A stretch of DNA of 64,000 nucleotides from assembly GCA_018701215.1 (NCBI GenBank), contig JABIWH010000060.1:62001-126000 (forward strand), in the 5' to 3' direction. Below, one piece after another: positions 44,004 to 53,414 of the stretch. The notes under the pieces were generated by a model. That model did not search any database. It was given only the letters and a program-made list of their open reading frames with translations, and was not told the DNA's origin. The position numbers were made by a program, and so were the translations under genes. This DNA is from Rhodospirillaceae bacterium. Its GTDB lineage: Bacteria > Pseudomonadota > Alphaproteobacteria > GCA-2731375. Each line of letters opens with the position of its first letter. The first letter of the stretch is position 1.

Positions 44004-44252
44004 ATGGCGCTATTGATCAACGAGACCTGCACCGCCTGCGACGCCTGCGAGCCGGTTTGTCCCAACGAGGCGATTGCGGTCGGCGATCCGTTCTATACCA
44101 TCGATGCCTTCAAATGCACCGAATGCGTCGGCCACGAAGACGAACCCCAATGCCGCCTGGTCTGCCCGGTGGTCGACTGCATCGAGCAGAATCCTGATTT
44201 TGTCGAAAGCGAAGACGAGCTGATGGCGAAATTCGAGCTGCTGGATAACTAG
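44004..44252 (+). CDS. 2[4Fe-4S] ferredoxin of the benzoyl-CoA reductase operon
   Basis: An 82-residue ferredoxin. Cluster motifs are CTACDACEPVCP (C-x2-C-x2-C-x3-C) and CTECVGHEDEPQCRLVCP (C-x2-C-x8-C-x3-C, the insertion typical of the YfhL/benzoate-type low-potential ferredoxins). It is the likely electron carrier between KorAB and BcrAD. GAGAGAGGAACC precedes the ATG at 44004; the upstream open frame lies inside bcrD. The stop overlaps a convergent gene by four bases. Confidence 0.93.
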   Translation: MALLINETCTACDACEPVCPNEAIAVGDPFYTIDAFKCTECVGHEDEPQCRLVCPVVDCIEQNPDFVESEDELMAKFELLDN

Positions 44253-45271
44253 CCGCCAACTTCCGCCCGTACAATCGCCGCGCCGGCGCCCAGCGCTTGC
44301 AGTTTCGCCAACGACAGCTCCCGGCTCAGGGGCACCATGCCGCAATTGGTGCAAGGATAAAGCCGTTCAGCCGGGACATATTCCATCGCGGCGCGGATCG
44401 TCGCGGCGACTTGCTCCGGTGTTTCCACTTGGTCGGTGGCCACGTCGATGGCGCCGACCAGGACGTCCTTGCCCGCCAGCAAACCCAGCAATTCCAACGG
44501 TACCTTTGAATTGGCGCATTCCAGGCTGACCTGATCGATGGCGCTGTCCGCCAAAACCGGAAAGGTTTCCCGGTATTGCGCCCATTCATCGCCCAGGGTG
44601 TCTTTCCAATCCAGATTGGCCTGGATGCCATAGCCGTAACAGATATGCACCGCGGTTTTGCATTTCAGGCCCCGGGCGGCGCGCTCCAGGGCTTCGATGC
44701 CCCAGGTGGCAACCTCCTGCATATAGACGTTGAAGGCCGGTTCATCGAATTGGATCACATCGACGCCCAGGGCCTCCAGCTCCAACGCCTCGGCATTCAG
44801 GATCTCGGCGAAGGCCATGGCCAGCGCCGGGCGATCGCCGTAGTGCGCATCGGCGATGGTATCGACGATGGTCATGGGGCCGGGCATGGTGAATTTCAGC
44901 TTGCGCGTGGTCTGGGACCGGGTGAAGGCAACTTCGCGGCCATGGATAGAGGTTGGGCGGCGCAGGGCGGTGGTCACCGTCGGTACCTCTGCCTTGTAGC
45001 GGTCGGCGCGGATGCCCATGGTGGTCATGCGTTCGAAGTCGATGCCGTCGATGCGCCGCAACACACCATGGACGAAGTGCTGGCGAAACATCTCGCCGTC
45101 ACTGACGATATCGATGCCCGCGTTCTCCTGTTCCTTCAACACCACCAGGGCGGCGTCGCATTGCGCCCGCCACAAATCTTCGCCGTCATAGCGCCACGGC
45201 GCCCACAACTTTTCCGGTTCCGCCAGCCAGCTTGGTTTGGGCAGGCTGCCCGCGATTGTGGTCTCCAACAT
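44249..45271 (-). CDS. Core MetE-like cobalamin-independent methionine synthase family protein
   Basis: A 340-residue protein corresponding only to the C-terminal catalytic barrel of MetE. Zinc ligands are visible: His-x-Cys in AVHICYGYG, the Cys pair of YPCTNCGMVPLS, and a Glu in the preceding barrel strand. GPMTIVDTIAD and FDEPAFNVYM are family signatures. Full MetE is about 750 residues; short core forms take methyl groups from unusual donors, for example methylcobalamin or corrinoid proteins. No DUF1852 (MesX) partner is adjacent. It is convergent with the ferredoxin gene. A different methyl-transfer role is possible. Confidence 0.8.
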   Translation of the reverse strand: MLETTIAGSLPKPSWLAEPEKLWAPWRYDGEDLWRAQCDAALVVLKEQENAGIDIVSDGEMFRQHFVHGVLRRIDGIDFERMTTMGIRADRYKAEVPTVTTALRRPTSIHGREVAFTRSQTTRKLKFTMPGPMTIVDTIADAHYGDRPALAMAFAEILNAEALELEALGVDVIQFDEPAFNVYMQEVATWGIEALERAARGLKCKTAVHICYGYGIQANLDWKDTLGDEWAQYRETFPVLADSAIDQVSLECANSKVPLELLGLLAGKDVLVGAIDVATDQVETPEQVAATIRAAMEYVPAERLYPCTNCGMVPLSRELSLAKLQALGAGAAIVRAEVGG

Positions 45272-45407
45272 CCCCTTAACCCCCCAGTGCGATGATCGGG
45301 ATACTAGCTTCTCACACTATTCGGACGTCACCAACGCAGCACTTTGTCTATTGTCAGACAAGGCGGCGTATTTCATATTGCGGCGACTATTATGAGAGGG
45401 CAGCTCT

Positions 45408-46515
<1,108 letters not shown>

Positions 46516-46532
<17 letters not shown>

Positions 46533-47769
46533 AATTAGCGTCGTCGGCCTGGGCTATATCGGTCTGCCCACTGCCGCCGTGTTCGCCGACCAGGGTGTCG
46601 AAATTGTCGGCACGGACAAGAACCAGGACGTGGTAGACAGTATCAACAGCGGCAAGCCGCATTTCGGCGAACCCAACCTGGACGCCTTGGTGCGCCGGGT
46701 CGTGGAAAACGGTAAATTAAGCGCCAACACCGAGGTGCAGGCCGCCGAAGCCTTTCTGGTCGCCGTGCCCACGCCCTTGCTCGAAACCGAAGGTAAAGGA
46801 TTTAGCGCCGATCTCAGCTATGTGCAGGCCGCCGCCGAGGCGATCGCGCCAGTGCTGGAAAAAGGCAACCTGGTGATCCTGGAATCCACCTCGCCCGTGG
46901 GCACCACGGAAAAGATGGCACAGTGGATGGCGGATCTGCGCCCGGACCTCAGTTTCCCCAACGACAAGGGCGAATTGTCGGATATCAACGTCGCCCATTG
47001 CCCTGAACGGGTACTGCCCGGCAAGATCATCGAAGAAGTCGTGAACAACGCCCGGGTGATCGGCGGCATGACCCGCAAATGTGCCCAGCGGGCCCTATCC
47101 CTCTACCGCATCGTAGTGCGGGGCGAATGCAAGGTGACCAACGCGCGCACGGCGGAAATGTCCAAACTGACCGAGAATGCCTATCGCGACGTCAACATCG
47201 CCTTCGCCAACGAGCTGTCGGTGATTTGCGACAAGCACAAAATCAATGTCTGGGAATTGATTCAGATGGCCAACCTGCACCCCCGTGTCGAGATCCTCTC
47301 GCCCGGTCCCGGGGTCGGCGGCCACTGTATCGCAGTGGATCCATGGTTCATCGTCGACGGCGCGCCGGAGGAAGCCAGGCTGATCCGCACGGCACGGGAA
47401 ATCAACGATGCCAAGCCGGAGTTCGTTTGTGAACAAGTGGCGGAGCGGGCCCGCTCCCTGGTGAAACCCGTGATCGCCTGCCTGGGCCTGTCCTATAAGG
47501 CAGATGTGGATGACCTGCGCGAAAGCCCGGCGTTGGAAATCGTCGCTCGGCTGGCGGACATGAAGGTGGCCGCGTTGTTGGTGGTCGAACCCCATATTTC
47601 AGTCCTGCCAAAGGATCTGACCGACCGGGGCCTGGAATTGACTGATTTCGACACGGCCCTGGAACAGGCCAACATGGTCTTGTTGTTGGTGGATCACGGT
47701 GCCTTCATGCATATCGACCGTGACCTGATCAAAGATAAGTTCGTTATCGATACCCGTGGCGCTTGGTAG
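46516..47769 (+). CDS. wecC: UDP-N-acetyl-D-mannosamine dehydrogenase
   Basis: A 417-residue nucleotide-sugar dehydrogenase making UDP-ManNAcA. The NAD fold is VVGLGYIGLPTAAVFADQG (about 9-27); the catalytic Cys region is PGVGGHCIAVDPWF (about 270-283), and the central helix includes TENAYRDVNIAFANELS. The start is the ATG at 46516 with GGAGAGAC upstream, inside the wecB 3' end, so the two are coupled. Product use would be in a capsule, O-antigen or enterobacterial-common-antigen-like polymer; no glycosyltransferase is in the window. Confidence 0.93.
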
Positions 47770-47864
47770 TTGGGTTCGCCCGTCGCCAGCAAAGGCGCCG
47801 GAATATCCCTGAACTGATCCAACTAAGACGGCTTGTTGCTATCTCATATATTACCCCTGACTGG

Positions 47865-47892
47865 TTGTGAATTGCCGCCAACAGGCTAATAT
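47865..47892 (+). promoter_or_regulatory. Candidate sigma-70 promoter for the acyl-CoA mutase operon
   Basis: TTGTGA (47865-47870), 16-base spacer, TAATAT (47887-47892). Transcription would begin near 47899, about 41 bases ahead of the crotonase ATG at 47940. Confidence 0.45.
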
Positions 47893-47939
47893 TTTCGGCA
47901 GATCAATTTGTTTTAGTGTCAGCTGGAGTATCTGGGACC

Positions 47940-48713
47940 ATGGTTACCGCTGATTTGCGGATCGAAACGCGGCAACGGGTGCTTTATGTGCTGATTGACC
48001 GGCCGGCCAAACGCAATGCCTTGAGCCGATCCGTGCTCGACCAACTGGGCGCGGCCTTTACCTCCGCCGCGAAAGACGGTGATGTGCTGGCGGCCGTGTT
48101 GCGCGGTGCCGGCGATAAAAGCTTCGCCGCCGGTGGTGATCTTCGTGATTTGGCCAGCGTGCAAAGCTTGGCCGAGGCGACCGAGATGTCCTTGCAGGCC
48201 AAGGCGGCGTTGGAGGCGATCCGGCAGTTTCCGGTGCCGGTGATCGCGGCCTTGAATGGCGATGCTCTGGGCGGCGGGGCCGAACTGGCCGCCGCCTGCG
48301 ATTTCCGCGTCTTCGCGGCGCATGCCCGAATAGGCTTTATTCAGGGAAAGTTGAACATTACCTCGGCCTGGGGCGGCGGCCCCGATCTGATGCGTCTGGT
48401 CGGCCCGGCCACGGCCATGCGCATGCTTGGCCGGTGCGAAATGCTGACCGGCGCTGATGCCATGGCCATCGGTCTGGCTGATGCGGCCGCCAAGGATGGC
48501 GTTAATCTGGATGAAGCCGTATCGGGGTTTCTGAAACCTATGTTAAAACAGTCACCACATGTCATGCGGTCCTTCAAGGCATTGAACCTGGCGCAGCGGC
48601 GGGGTGCCTCGCGGCAGGAATTGCTGGATTTGGAAACCAGGGAGTTTGCCGCCGCCTGGGTGCATGCTGATCACTGGGCCGCCGCCGCCGGCATTTTGAA
48701 AAAGGAAGAATAG
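47940..48713 (+). CDS. Crotonase-family protein, possibly ECHDC1-like acyl-CoA decarboxylase
   Basis: A 257-residue crotonase. SFAAGGDLRDLA and LNGDALGGGAELAAACDF form the oxyanion hole. The following segment, RIGFIQGKLNITSAWGGGPDLMRLVG, then LTGADAMAIGLADAA and the Trp-containing C-terminus FAAAWVHADHWAAAAGILKK recall ethylmalonyl-CoA decarboxylase ECHDC1 (IPSWGG region and C-terminal VW). That comparison is from memory and is moderate. The ATG at 47940 has GGAG upstream; a GTG at 47916 lacks one. Three bases separate it from the mutase gene. Confidence 0.75.
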   Translation: MVTADLRIETRQRVLYVLIDRPAKRNALSRSVLDQLGAAFTSAAKDGDVLAAVLRGAGDKSFAAGGDLRDLASVQSLAEATEMSLQAKAALEAIRQFPVPVIAALNGDALGGGAELAAACDFRVFAAHARIGFIQGKLNITSAWGGGPDLMRLVGPATAMRMLGRCEMLTGADAMAIGLADAAAKDGVNLDEAVSGFLKPMLKQSPHVMRSFKALNLAQRRGASRQELLDLETREFAAAWVHADHWAAAAGILKKEE

Positions 48714-48716
48714 GCC

Positions 48717-50339
48717 ATGTCTGACAGCGCCCACACCACGCCTTCCGCGCCCCCAGCCATGCCCTCGTCCACGACGCCGTCGGGCATTGAAATTCCTCAG
48801 GTTGCGACAGCCGACATGGTCAAGGACGACCCCGGCCTGCCCGGCGAATATCCCTTTACCAGGGGCATCTTCCCCAATGGTTATCGTGGTCGGCTGTGGA
48901 CCATCAGGCAGTATTCCGGTTTCGGCTCGGCCGAGGAAACCAATCAGCGCTATCGCTTTCTCCTCGATCAGGGTCAGACCGGTCTGTCCGTGGCGCTGGA
49001 TCTGCCGACCCAGTGCGGCTATGACCCGACCGATGCCATGGCCCGTTCGGAAGTCGGTAAGGTTGGGGTTTCCATCGCCACTCTGGCGGATATGGAGATC
49101 CTGCTGGACGGCATTGATCTTGCCTCGATCTCCACCTCGTTCACCATCAACGGCACGGCGCCGATGATTTATGCCATGTATCTGGCCGCCGCCGACAAAA
49201 AGGGTGTGCCCCGGGAAAGCCTGACCGGCACCATTCAGAACGATATCTTGAAGGAGTATGTGGCGCGGGGAACCTGGATATTTCCCGTCCGTCCCTCATT
49301 ACGCTTGATTGCGGATTCGATCCTGTTTTCCAACGAGGCCACGCCGCGCTTCAATCCCATCTCCATTGCCGGCGCCCATGTGCGTGATGCGGGCTCGACG
49401 GCGGTTGAGGAGATGGGCTTTACCCTGGCCAACGGCCTCGCCTACGTGGATGAAATGCTGCGCCGGGGCGGCGACGTCAATCATTTCGCCAAGCGCCTCA
49501 GCTTTTTCTTTTATGTTCATATGGATTTCTTCGAGGAGATCTGCAAATTCCGCGCCGGGCGCAAGGTTTGGGCCCGCTTGCTGCAGGAACGCTATGGCGT
49601 GACCGATCCCAAGGCCTTGATGTTCCGCTTTGGCGTGGTCTGTGGCGGCTCGTCCCTGACGGCGGCGCAGCCTTACAATAATATCGTCCGCGTCGGCATC
49701 GAGAACATGGCCGCGGTGTTCGGCGGAGCCCAGTCGATCTTTACCGCCGCCTATGACGAGGCCTATCAAATTCCCACCGAATTCAGTGCCGAGACGGCCC
49801 TGCGTACGCAGCAGATGGTGGCTTACGAAAGCGGTATTTCAAAAACCGTGGATCCCTTGGGTGGCAGCTACTACGTGGAATATCTGACCGAACAGATGGA
49901 CACGGAAATCACCAAGGTGATCGCCGAGATCGAAGATTACGGCGGCGCGGAAAAAGCCATCGAGGACGGCTATCTGCAAAGCCGCATTGCCCAGCGCGCC
50001 CTGGAACGCAAACTGCAGACTGATGCGGGCGAGCGTGTGGTGGTGGGGCAGAACCATTTTCGCCGCGAGGATGAAGACGCCAATGATTTCGGTGAAGTTT
50101 TCAAGCTGGATGCCAAGATCGCCGGCCAGACCGTGGAGCGCTTCAACAAGGTGCGCGCCGAACGGGACAGCGGCAAGGCGGCGGCGGCCTTGCAAAAGCT
50201 ATCCAAGGCGGCGGCGGGGGATACAGAAAATCTGATCCCCCATATGATCGATTGCTGTCACGCCTATGTCTCCATCGGCGAGATGGTCGGCGCGCTGAAG
50301 GATCACTGGGGCGAGTTCCAGGAGCCGGTCGGGCTGTAG
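48717..50339 (+). CDS. B12-dependent acyl-CoA mutase, large subunit, divergent subfamily
   Basis: A 540-residue TIM-barrel subunit of the methylmalonyl-CoA mutase family, without a C-terminal B12 domain. The alignment is gapless from the active-site Tyr (Tyr66 in WTIRQYSGFG, equal to Tyr89 of Propionibacterium mutase) through Arg184 (Arg207, carboxylate binding) to His221 (His244). These favour a dicarboxylic acyl-CoA. The Tyr normally before that His (Tyr243) is Ala220 here. The region around 328-336 of the Propionibacterium enzyme (HTQSLHTN) reads GAQSIFTA, with Gln retained. Substrate unknown; not a standard MCM, isobutyryl-, ethylmalonyl- or hydroxyisobutyryl-type pocket. Confidence 0.9.
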   Translation: MSDSAHTTPSAPPAMPSSTTPSGIEIPQVATADMVKDDPGLPGEYPFTRGIFPNGYRGRLWTIRQYSGFGSAEETNQRYRFLLDQGQTGLSVALDLPTQCGYDPTDAMARSEVGKVGVSIATLADMEILLDGIDLASISTSFTINGTAPMIYAMYLAAADKKGVPRESLTGTIQNDILKEYVARGTWIFPVRPSLRLIADSILFSNEATPRFNPISIAGAHVRDAGSTAVEEMGFTLANGLAYVDEMLRRGGDVNHFAKRLSFFFYVHMDFFEEICKFRAGRKVWARLLQERYGVTDPKALMFRFGVVCGGSSLTAAQPYNNIVRVGIENMAAVFGGAQSIFTAAYDEAYQIPTEFSAETALRTQQMVAYESGISKTVDPLGGSYYVEYLTEQMDTEITKVIAEIEDYGGAEKAIEDGYLQSRIAQRALERKLQTDAGERVVVGQNHFRREDEDANDFGEVFKLDAKIAGQTVERFNKVRAERDSGKAAAALQKLSKAAAGDTENLIPHMIDCCHAYVSIGEMVGALKDHWGEFQEPVGL

Positions 50340-50361
50340 CTTGGTCTTTGAGGAGTAGATC

Positions 50362-50757
50362 ATGAGTTTGCAAGGGAAACGTATCCTGATCGCCAAGCCG
50401 GGCCTGGACGGCCACGACGTGGGCGCCAAGGTAATCGCCCTGGCCCTGCGCGATGCCGGCGCCGAAGTGATCTATACCGGTTTGCGCAAGGCCCCCGATT
50501 TTATCGCCAACGTGGCGGTCGAGGAAGATGTGGATGCGGTGGGGCTATCCATCTTGTCGGGCAGCCACCTGGAATTGGTGGCGGAAACCGCGCGGCAGTT
50601 GCAGGCCCTGGACGGCGGCGCCATACCGCTGTTCGTGGGCGGCACCATACCAGCCGAAGATCACGCGGCGCTGAACGCGGCCGGCGCGCGGGGCATTTTC
50701 ACCGCCGATATGAAAATCAAAGATGTCGTGGCCGCGATTGACGCGGAACTGGGTTGA
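50362..50757 (+). CDS. Cobalamin-binding small subunit of the acyl-CoA mutase
   Basis: A 131-residue B12-binding Rossmann-like domain. The lower-ligand motif D-x-H-x-x-G is in KPGLDGHDVGAKVIA (about 12-26), followed by the Ser-containing loop GLSILSGSH and the glycine-rich VGGTIP. Such stand-alone domains dock on the large subunit to form the AdoCbl holoenzyme, as in hydroxyisobutyryl-CoA mutase and archaeal MCM. It lies 22 bases after the large-subunit gene, with GAGGAG before the ATG. No MeaB/ArgK chaperone gene is nearby. Confidence 0.93.
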   Translation: MSLQGKRILIAKPGLDGHDVGAKVIALALRDAGAEVIYTGLRKAPDFIANVAVEEDVDAVGLSILSGSHLELVAETARQLQALDGGAIPLFVGGTIPAEDHAALNAAGARGIFTADMKIKDVVAAIDAELG

Positions 50758-50774
50758 AGGGTTGGGGTAAAGGA

Positions 50775-51431
50775 ATGAGTGATTTTCTAGGTGACGAGCA
50801 CCGGGCCCTGCAAGCGCGTTTCGGCACGGAAAAGATTGCGAAAGTGATCGAGGAGGCCGCGATGAAGGACCGGGTTGGCGGTGCTGACCGGGCCTTTATC
50901 GAAAGCCGGGATATGTTCTTTCTGGCCAGCGTCAACGCCGATGGCCAGCCAACGTCATCATACAAAGGCGGCGATCCGGGCTTTATCCGGGTGCTGGATG
51001 ACAAAACCATTGTCTTTCCCAGCTACGACGGCAACGGCATGTACTATTCCATGGGCAACATCGCCAACAATGCCAAGCTGGGCCTGTTGTTCATCGATTT
51101 TGAAACGCCGCACCGCCTGCGCCTGGAAGGCAGCGCCACCTTGGATGATGATCCGGCCCTGTTGGCCAGTTATCCGGAGGCGCAGTTGGTTGTCCGCGTT
51201 GCCGTGGCGCGGGTCTGGGTGAACTGCCCCCGTTATGTACACCGCTATCAGCGCCTTGAGACCTCCCGCTATGTGCCGCGCGAGGGCGAGCCCGCGCCCC
51301 TGGCGGCCTGGAAGCGCATCGATGATATGCAAGGCGCCTTGCCCGAGCGTGACCGAAACCGGGTTGAGGCCGCGGGCGGTCTGATCAGCGGCCAGGAATA
51401 CCGGGATAAATTGTTGAAGGGTGAGACTTAG
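50775..51431 (+). CDS. Pyridoxamine 5'-phosphate oxidase-like flavin/heme-binding protein
   Basis: A 218-residue split-beta-barrel protein of the PNPOx-like family. SRDMFFLASVNADGQPTSSYKGGDPGFIRVLDDKTIVFPSY carries the FMN-binding strand pattern in about residues 43-83, followed by GNIANNAKLGLLFIDF. Family members bind FMN, heme or F420 and their roles vary. It is the last gene of the mutase operon (18 bases after the small-subunit gene); the ATG at 50775 is preferred to a TTG at 50754 that overlaps the upstream stop. A link to cobalamin reduction is conceivable but unsupported. Confidence 0.8.
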   Translation: MSDFLGDEHRALQARFGTEKIAKVIEEAAMKDRVGGADRAFIESRDMFFLASVNADGQPTSSYKGGDPGFIRVLDDKTIVFPSYDGNGMYYSMGNIANNAKLGLLFIDFETPHRLRLEGSATLDDDPALLASYPEAQLVVRVAVARVWVNCPRYVHRYQRLETSRYVPREGEPAPLAAWKRIDDMQGALPERDRNRVEAAGGLISGQEYRDKLLKGET

Positions 51432-51625
51432 AGCCCTTTTCCGGACAGCAAAACGCCATGACAGAGCGGGAATGCGCGGAATGATGCAGACCATTTCCGG
51501 CGATGCCAATCGGATATCTTGAAAGCGCACTGGTTCCGCCGCCAACCTGCCGAGGCTCTGTTCAATGGCTGCGGAAGCCGTCTATGATATCCACTGAATG
51601 AAGGTCCCTTCGGAGACATGGACGC

Positions 51626-52630
51626 ATGGCAATACCCAAAAACCGTGAAATTTATGGCGCAACCATCAAGATGTTCGGCTCGGAACCCGAACCGCCGTTC
51701 GAGGCCAGCGAACGTCAGATCAAGGACTGGGGTCGGGAATGGGGCTGCGACAATGACGTGGGCCAAATCCGGATGGTGCTGATGCATCGGCCTGGAAATG
51801 AATTCAATATCATTGACCCGACCAAGCGCATTGAAGAGATCGGCTCTTTCGGTGATCTGCAAGCCGGCTGGTATTGGCAAAGCGAGGAAATTCCCCCACT
51901 TGCCGAGATGCAGGCACAGCATGACGCACTGGTCGCCACCTTGAAGGCCGAAGGCGCGGAAGTGGTCTATCTTGAGGCGGTCAAGGAAAATCAGTTCAAG
52001 TCCGTCTATACCCGCGATACCTCCTTCGCCATCAAGGGCGGTGCCATTGTCAGCCGCATGGCCCCCCGTATGAGGCAGGGCGAGGAACAAACGGTTGCGC
52101 GCACGCTGGCAAATCTAGGCATGCCAATTCTTCGAACCATAACCGGTAACGGTATGATCGAGGGCGGCAGCTTTGCCTGGCTTAACAGCCGGACGGCGGT
52201 CGTGGGGCGCGGTATCCGTGTTAACGACGAGGCGATCGAACAGACGGCGGAGGTACTCAAGCGTCAGGGCGTCGATCTGATGGTCGTGGATTTGCCTGCC
52301 TACAGTATCCACATCGACGGTTGGATGTTGATGGTTGATGTGGACCTTTGCCTGCTCGACCCAAGAGGATTGCCGTATTCTTTTCTGGAAGATCTGCGGG
52401 CCATGGGCATTCGCACCATCGAGATTTCGCCAGAAGACGACAGCTGGATTGTAAATGGCCTAGCCGTGCGGCCAGGCCGCGTCATCATGCCGGGCGGCGC
52501 ATCCAATCGAACGGCCGATGACTTGGACAAACACGGCGTTGAAATTGTCACGATCGACTATGACAAAGTGCAGCTGAATGGTGGCGGCATTCACTGTTCG
52601 ACCTGCCCGCTGATCAGGGATTCCGTTTAA
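51626..52630 (+). CDS. Arginine deiminase/amidinotransferase superfamily hydrolase
   Basis: A 334-residue pentein-fold enzyme. Catalytic elements: VYTRDTSFAI (Asp), MIEGGSFAWL, IHIDGWMLMVD (His-Asp) and the nucleophilic Cys in LNGGGIHCSTCPLIRD near the C-terminus. This matches the arginine deiminase, dimethylarginine dimethylaminohydrolase and amidinotransferase set, which cleave or transfer amidino groups. The substrate is not decided. GGAGAC lies ahead of the ATG. The preceding 194 bases show no gene. Confidence 0.82.
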   Translation: MAIPKNREIYGATIKMFGSEPEPPFEASERQIKDWGREWGCDNDVGQIRMVLMHRPGNEFNIIDPTKRIEEIGSFGDLQAGWYWQSEEIPPLAEMQAQHDALVATLKAEGAEVVYLEAVKENQFKSVYTRDTSFAIKGGAIVSRMAPRMRQGEEQTVARTLANLGMPILRTITGNGMIEGGSFAWLNSRTAVVGRGIRVNDEAIEQTAEVLKRQGVDLMVVDLPAYSIHIDGWMLMVDVDLCLLDPRGLPYSFLEDLRAMGIRTIEISPEDDSWIVNGLAVRPGRVIMPGGASNRTADDLDKHGVEIVTIDYDKVQLNGGGIHCSTCPLIRDSV

Positions 52631-52640
52631 CGAAACCGAT

Positions 52641-53327
52641 CTAATCGAAGCCCGAAAAGGTGACGACCTTTTCCAGCGGTTCACGGGGCGTACGCAGGGT
52701 GTTTTCGATGGCCAAGGTGTCTTCGTAACCAAGGGCAATAACCGCCGCCAGGCTTTCGTTCTCACCGGCGCCGGTCCATTTGCGCACGATCTGGTGGTAG
52801 ATGTGCCAGGCCGCTTGCGGGCAGGTGTGCAGGCCGTGTTCGCGGGCTACCAGCATGATGGTCTGCATCAACATGCCCAGATCAAGCCAGGAGCCGACCT
52901 CCAGGGACTTGTCGATAAAGACGAACAGGCCAACGGGCGCATCGAACAGGGTGTAGTTGCGGTTATGCTGATCAAAGGTACGCTCCCGGTCACCCTTCTT
53001 GATGCCTAGCAGGCCGTACAAATCCCAGCCGATCGCACGCCGCCGCGCCCGCCAGGGCTCGCCCAGGTCGTCGGGATAAAAAACTCTTTCGCCGTGGTGT
53101 TCCTGTACCCCTGTCTCGCGGACCCGCAGACGTGAGGCGATGACGTCGTCGGCGATACCTTGTTTCACCGCGCCCGAGACCGCATGCACGGTCCAGGGCT
53201 GCATGTTGGTGCCGGAGGGGGAGCGCAGGCTCAGCTCCATGATGGCGGCGACGGTTTCCTGGGGTACGGGTGTGGGCAGATAAGCACGGACGGAACGTCG
53301 CGATTCAATGGCCTCGACAAGATCCAC
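52641..53327 (-). CDS. Nitroreductase family protein
   Basis: A 228-residue FMN-dependent nitroreductase: ESRRSVRAYLPTPVPQETV at the N-terminus, LRSPSGTNMQPWTVHAV for FMN binding, and the C-terminal LAAVIALGYEDTLA. Such enzymes reduce nitro groups, quinones or enones, or dehydrogenate bound flavins. The start is a GTG with AGGAGAG upstream. It is convergent with the amidinohydrolase-like gene. In this aromatic-degradation setting it could act on a nitroaromatic or enone, which is inference. Confidence 0.87.
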   Translation of the reverse strand: MDLVEAIESRRSVRAYLPTPVPQETVAAIMELSLRSPSGTNMQPWTVHAVSGAVKQGIADDVIASRLRVRETGVQEHHGERVFYPDDLGEPWRARRRAIGWDLYGLLGIKKGDRERTFDQHNRNYTLFDAPVGLFVFIDKSLEVGSWLDLGMLMQTIMLVAREHGLHTCPQAAWHIYHQIVRKWTGAGENESLAAVIALGYEDTLAIENTLRTPREPLEKVVTFSGFD

Positions 53328-53414
53328 GGTAAACTCTCCTTACTGGGCAAACATTTTCTGGCGGCCTGTATGCCAGATTGCCGGCCCAGGCCAAGGGAAA
53401 TCTTTCCCCCCTGT

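Noticed and set aside
48717..50757. Ordinary methylmalonyl-CoA mutase of propionate metabolism
   Set aside because: Carboxylate-binding Tyr and Arg agree, but Tyr243 and the HTQSLHTN segment are changed, and the VOC epimerase-like gene is 45 kb away in another operon. No MeaB is adjacent.
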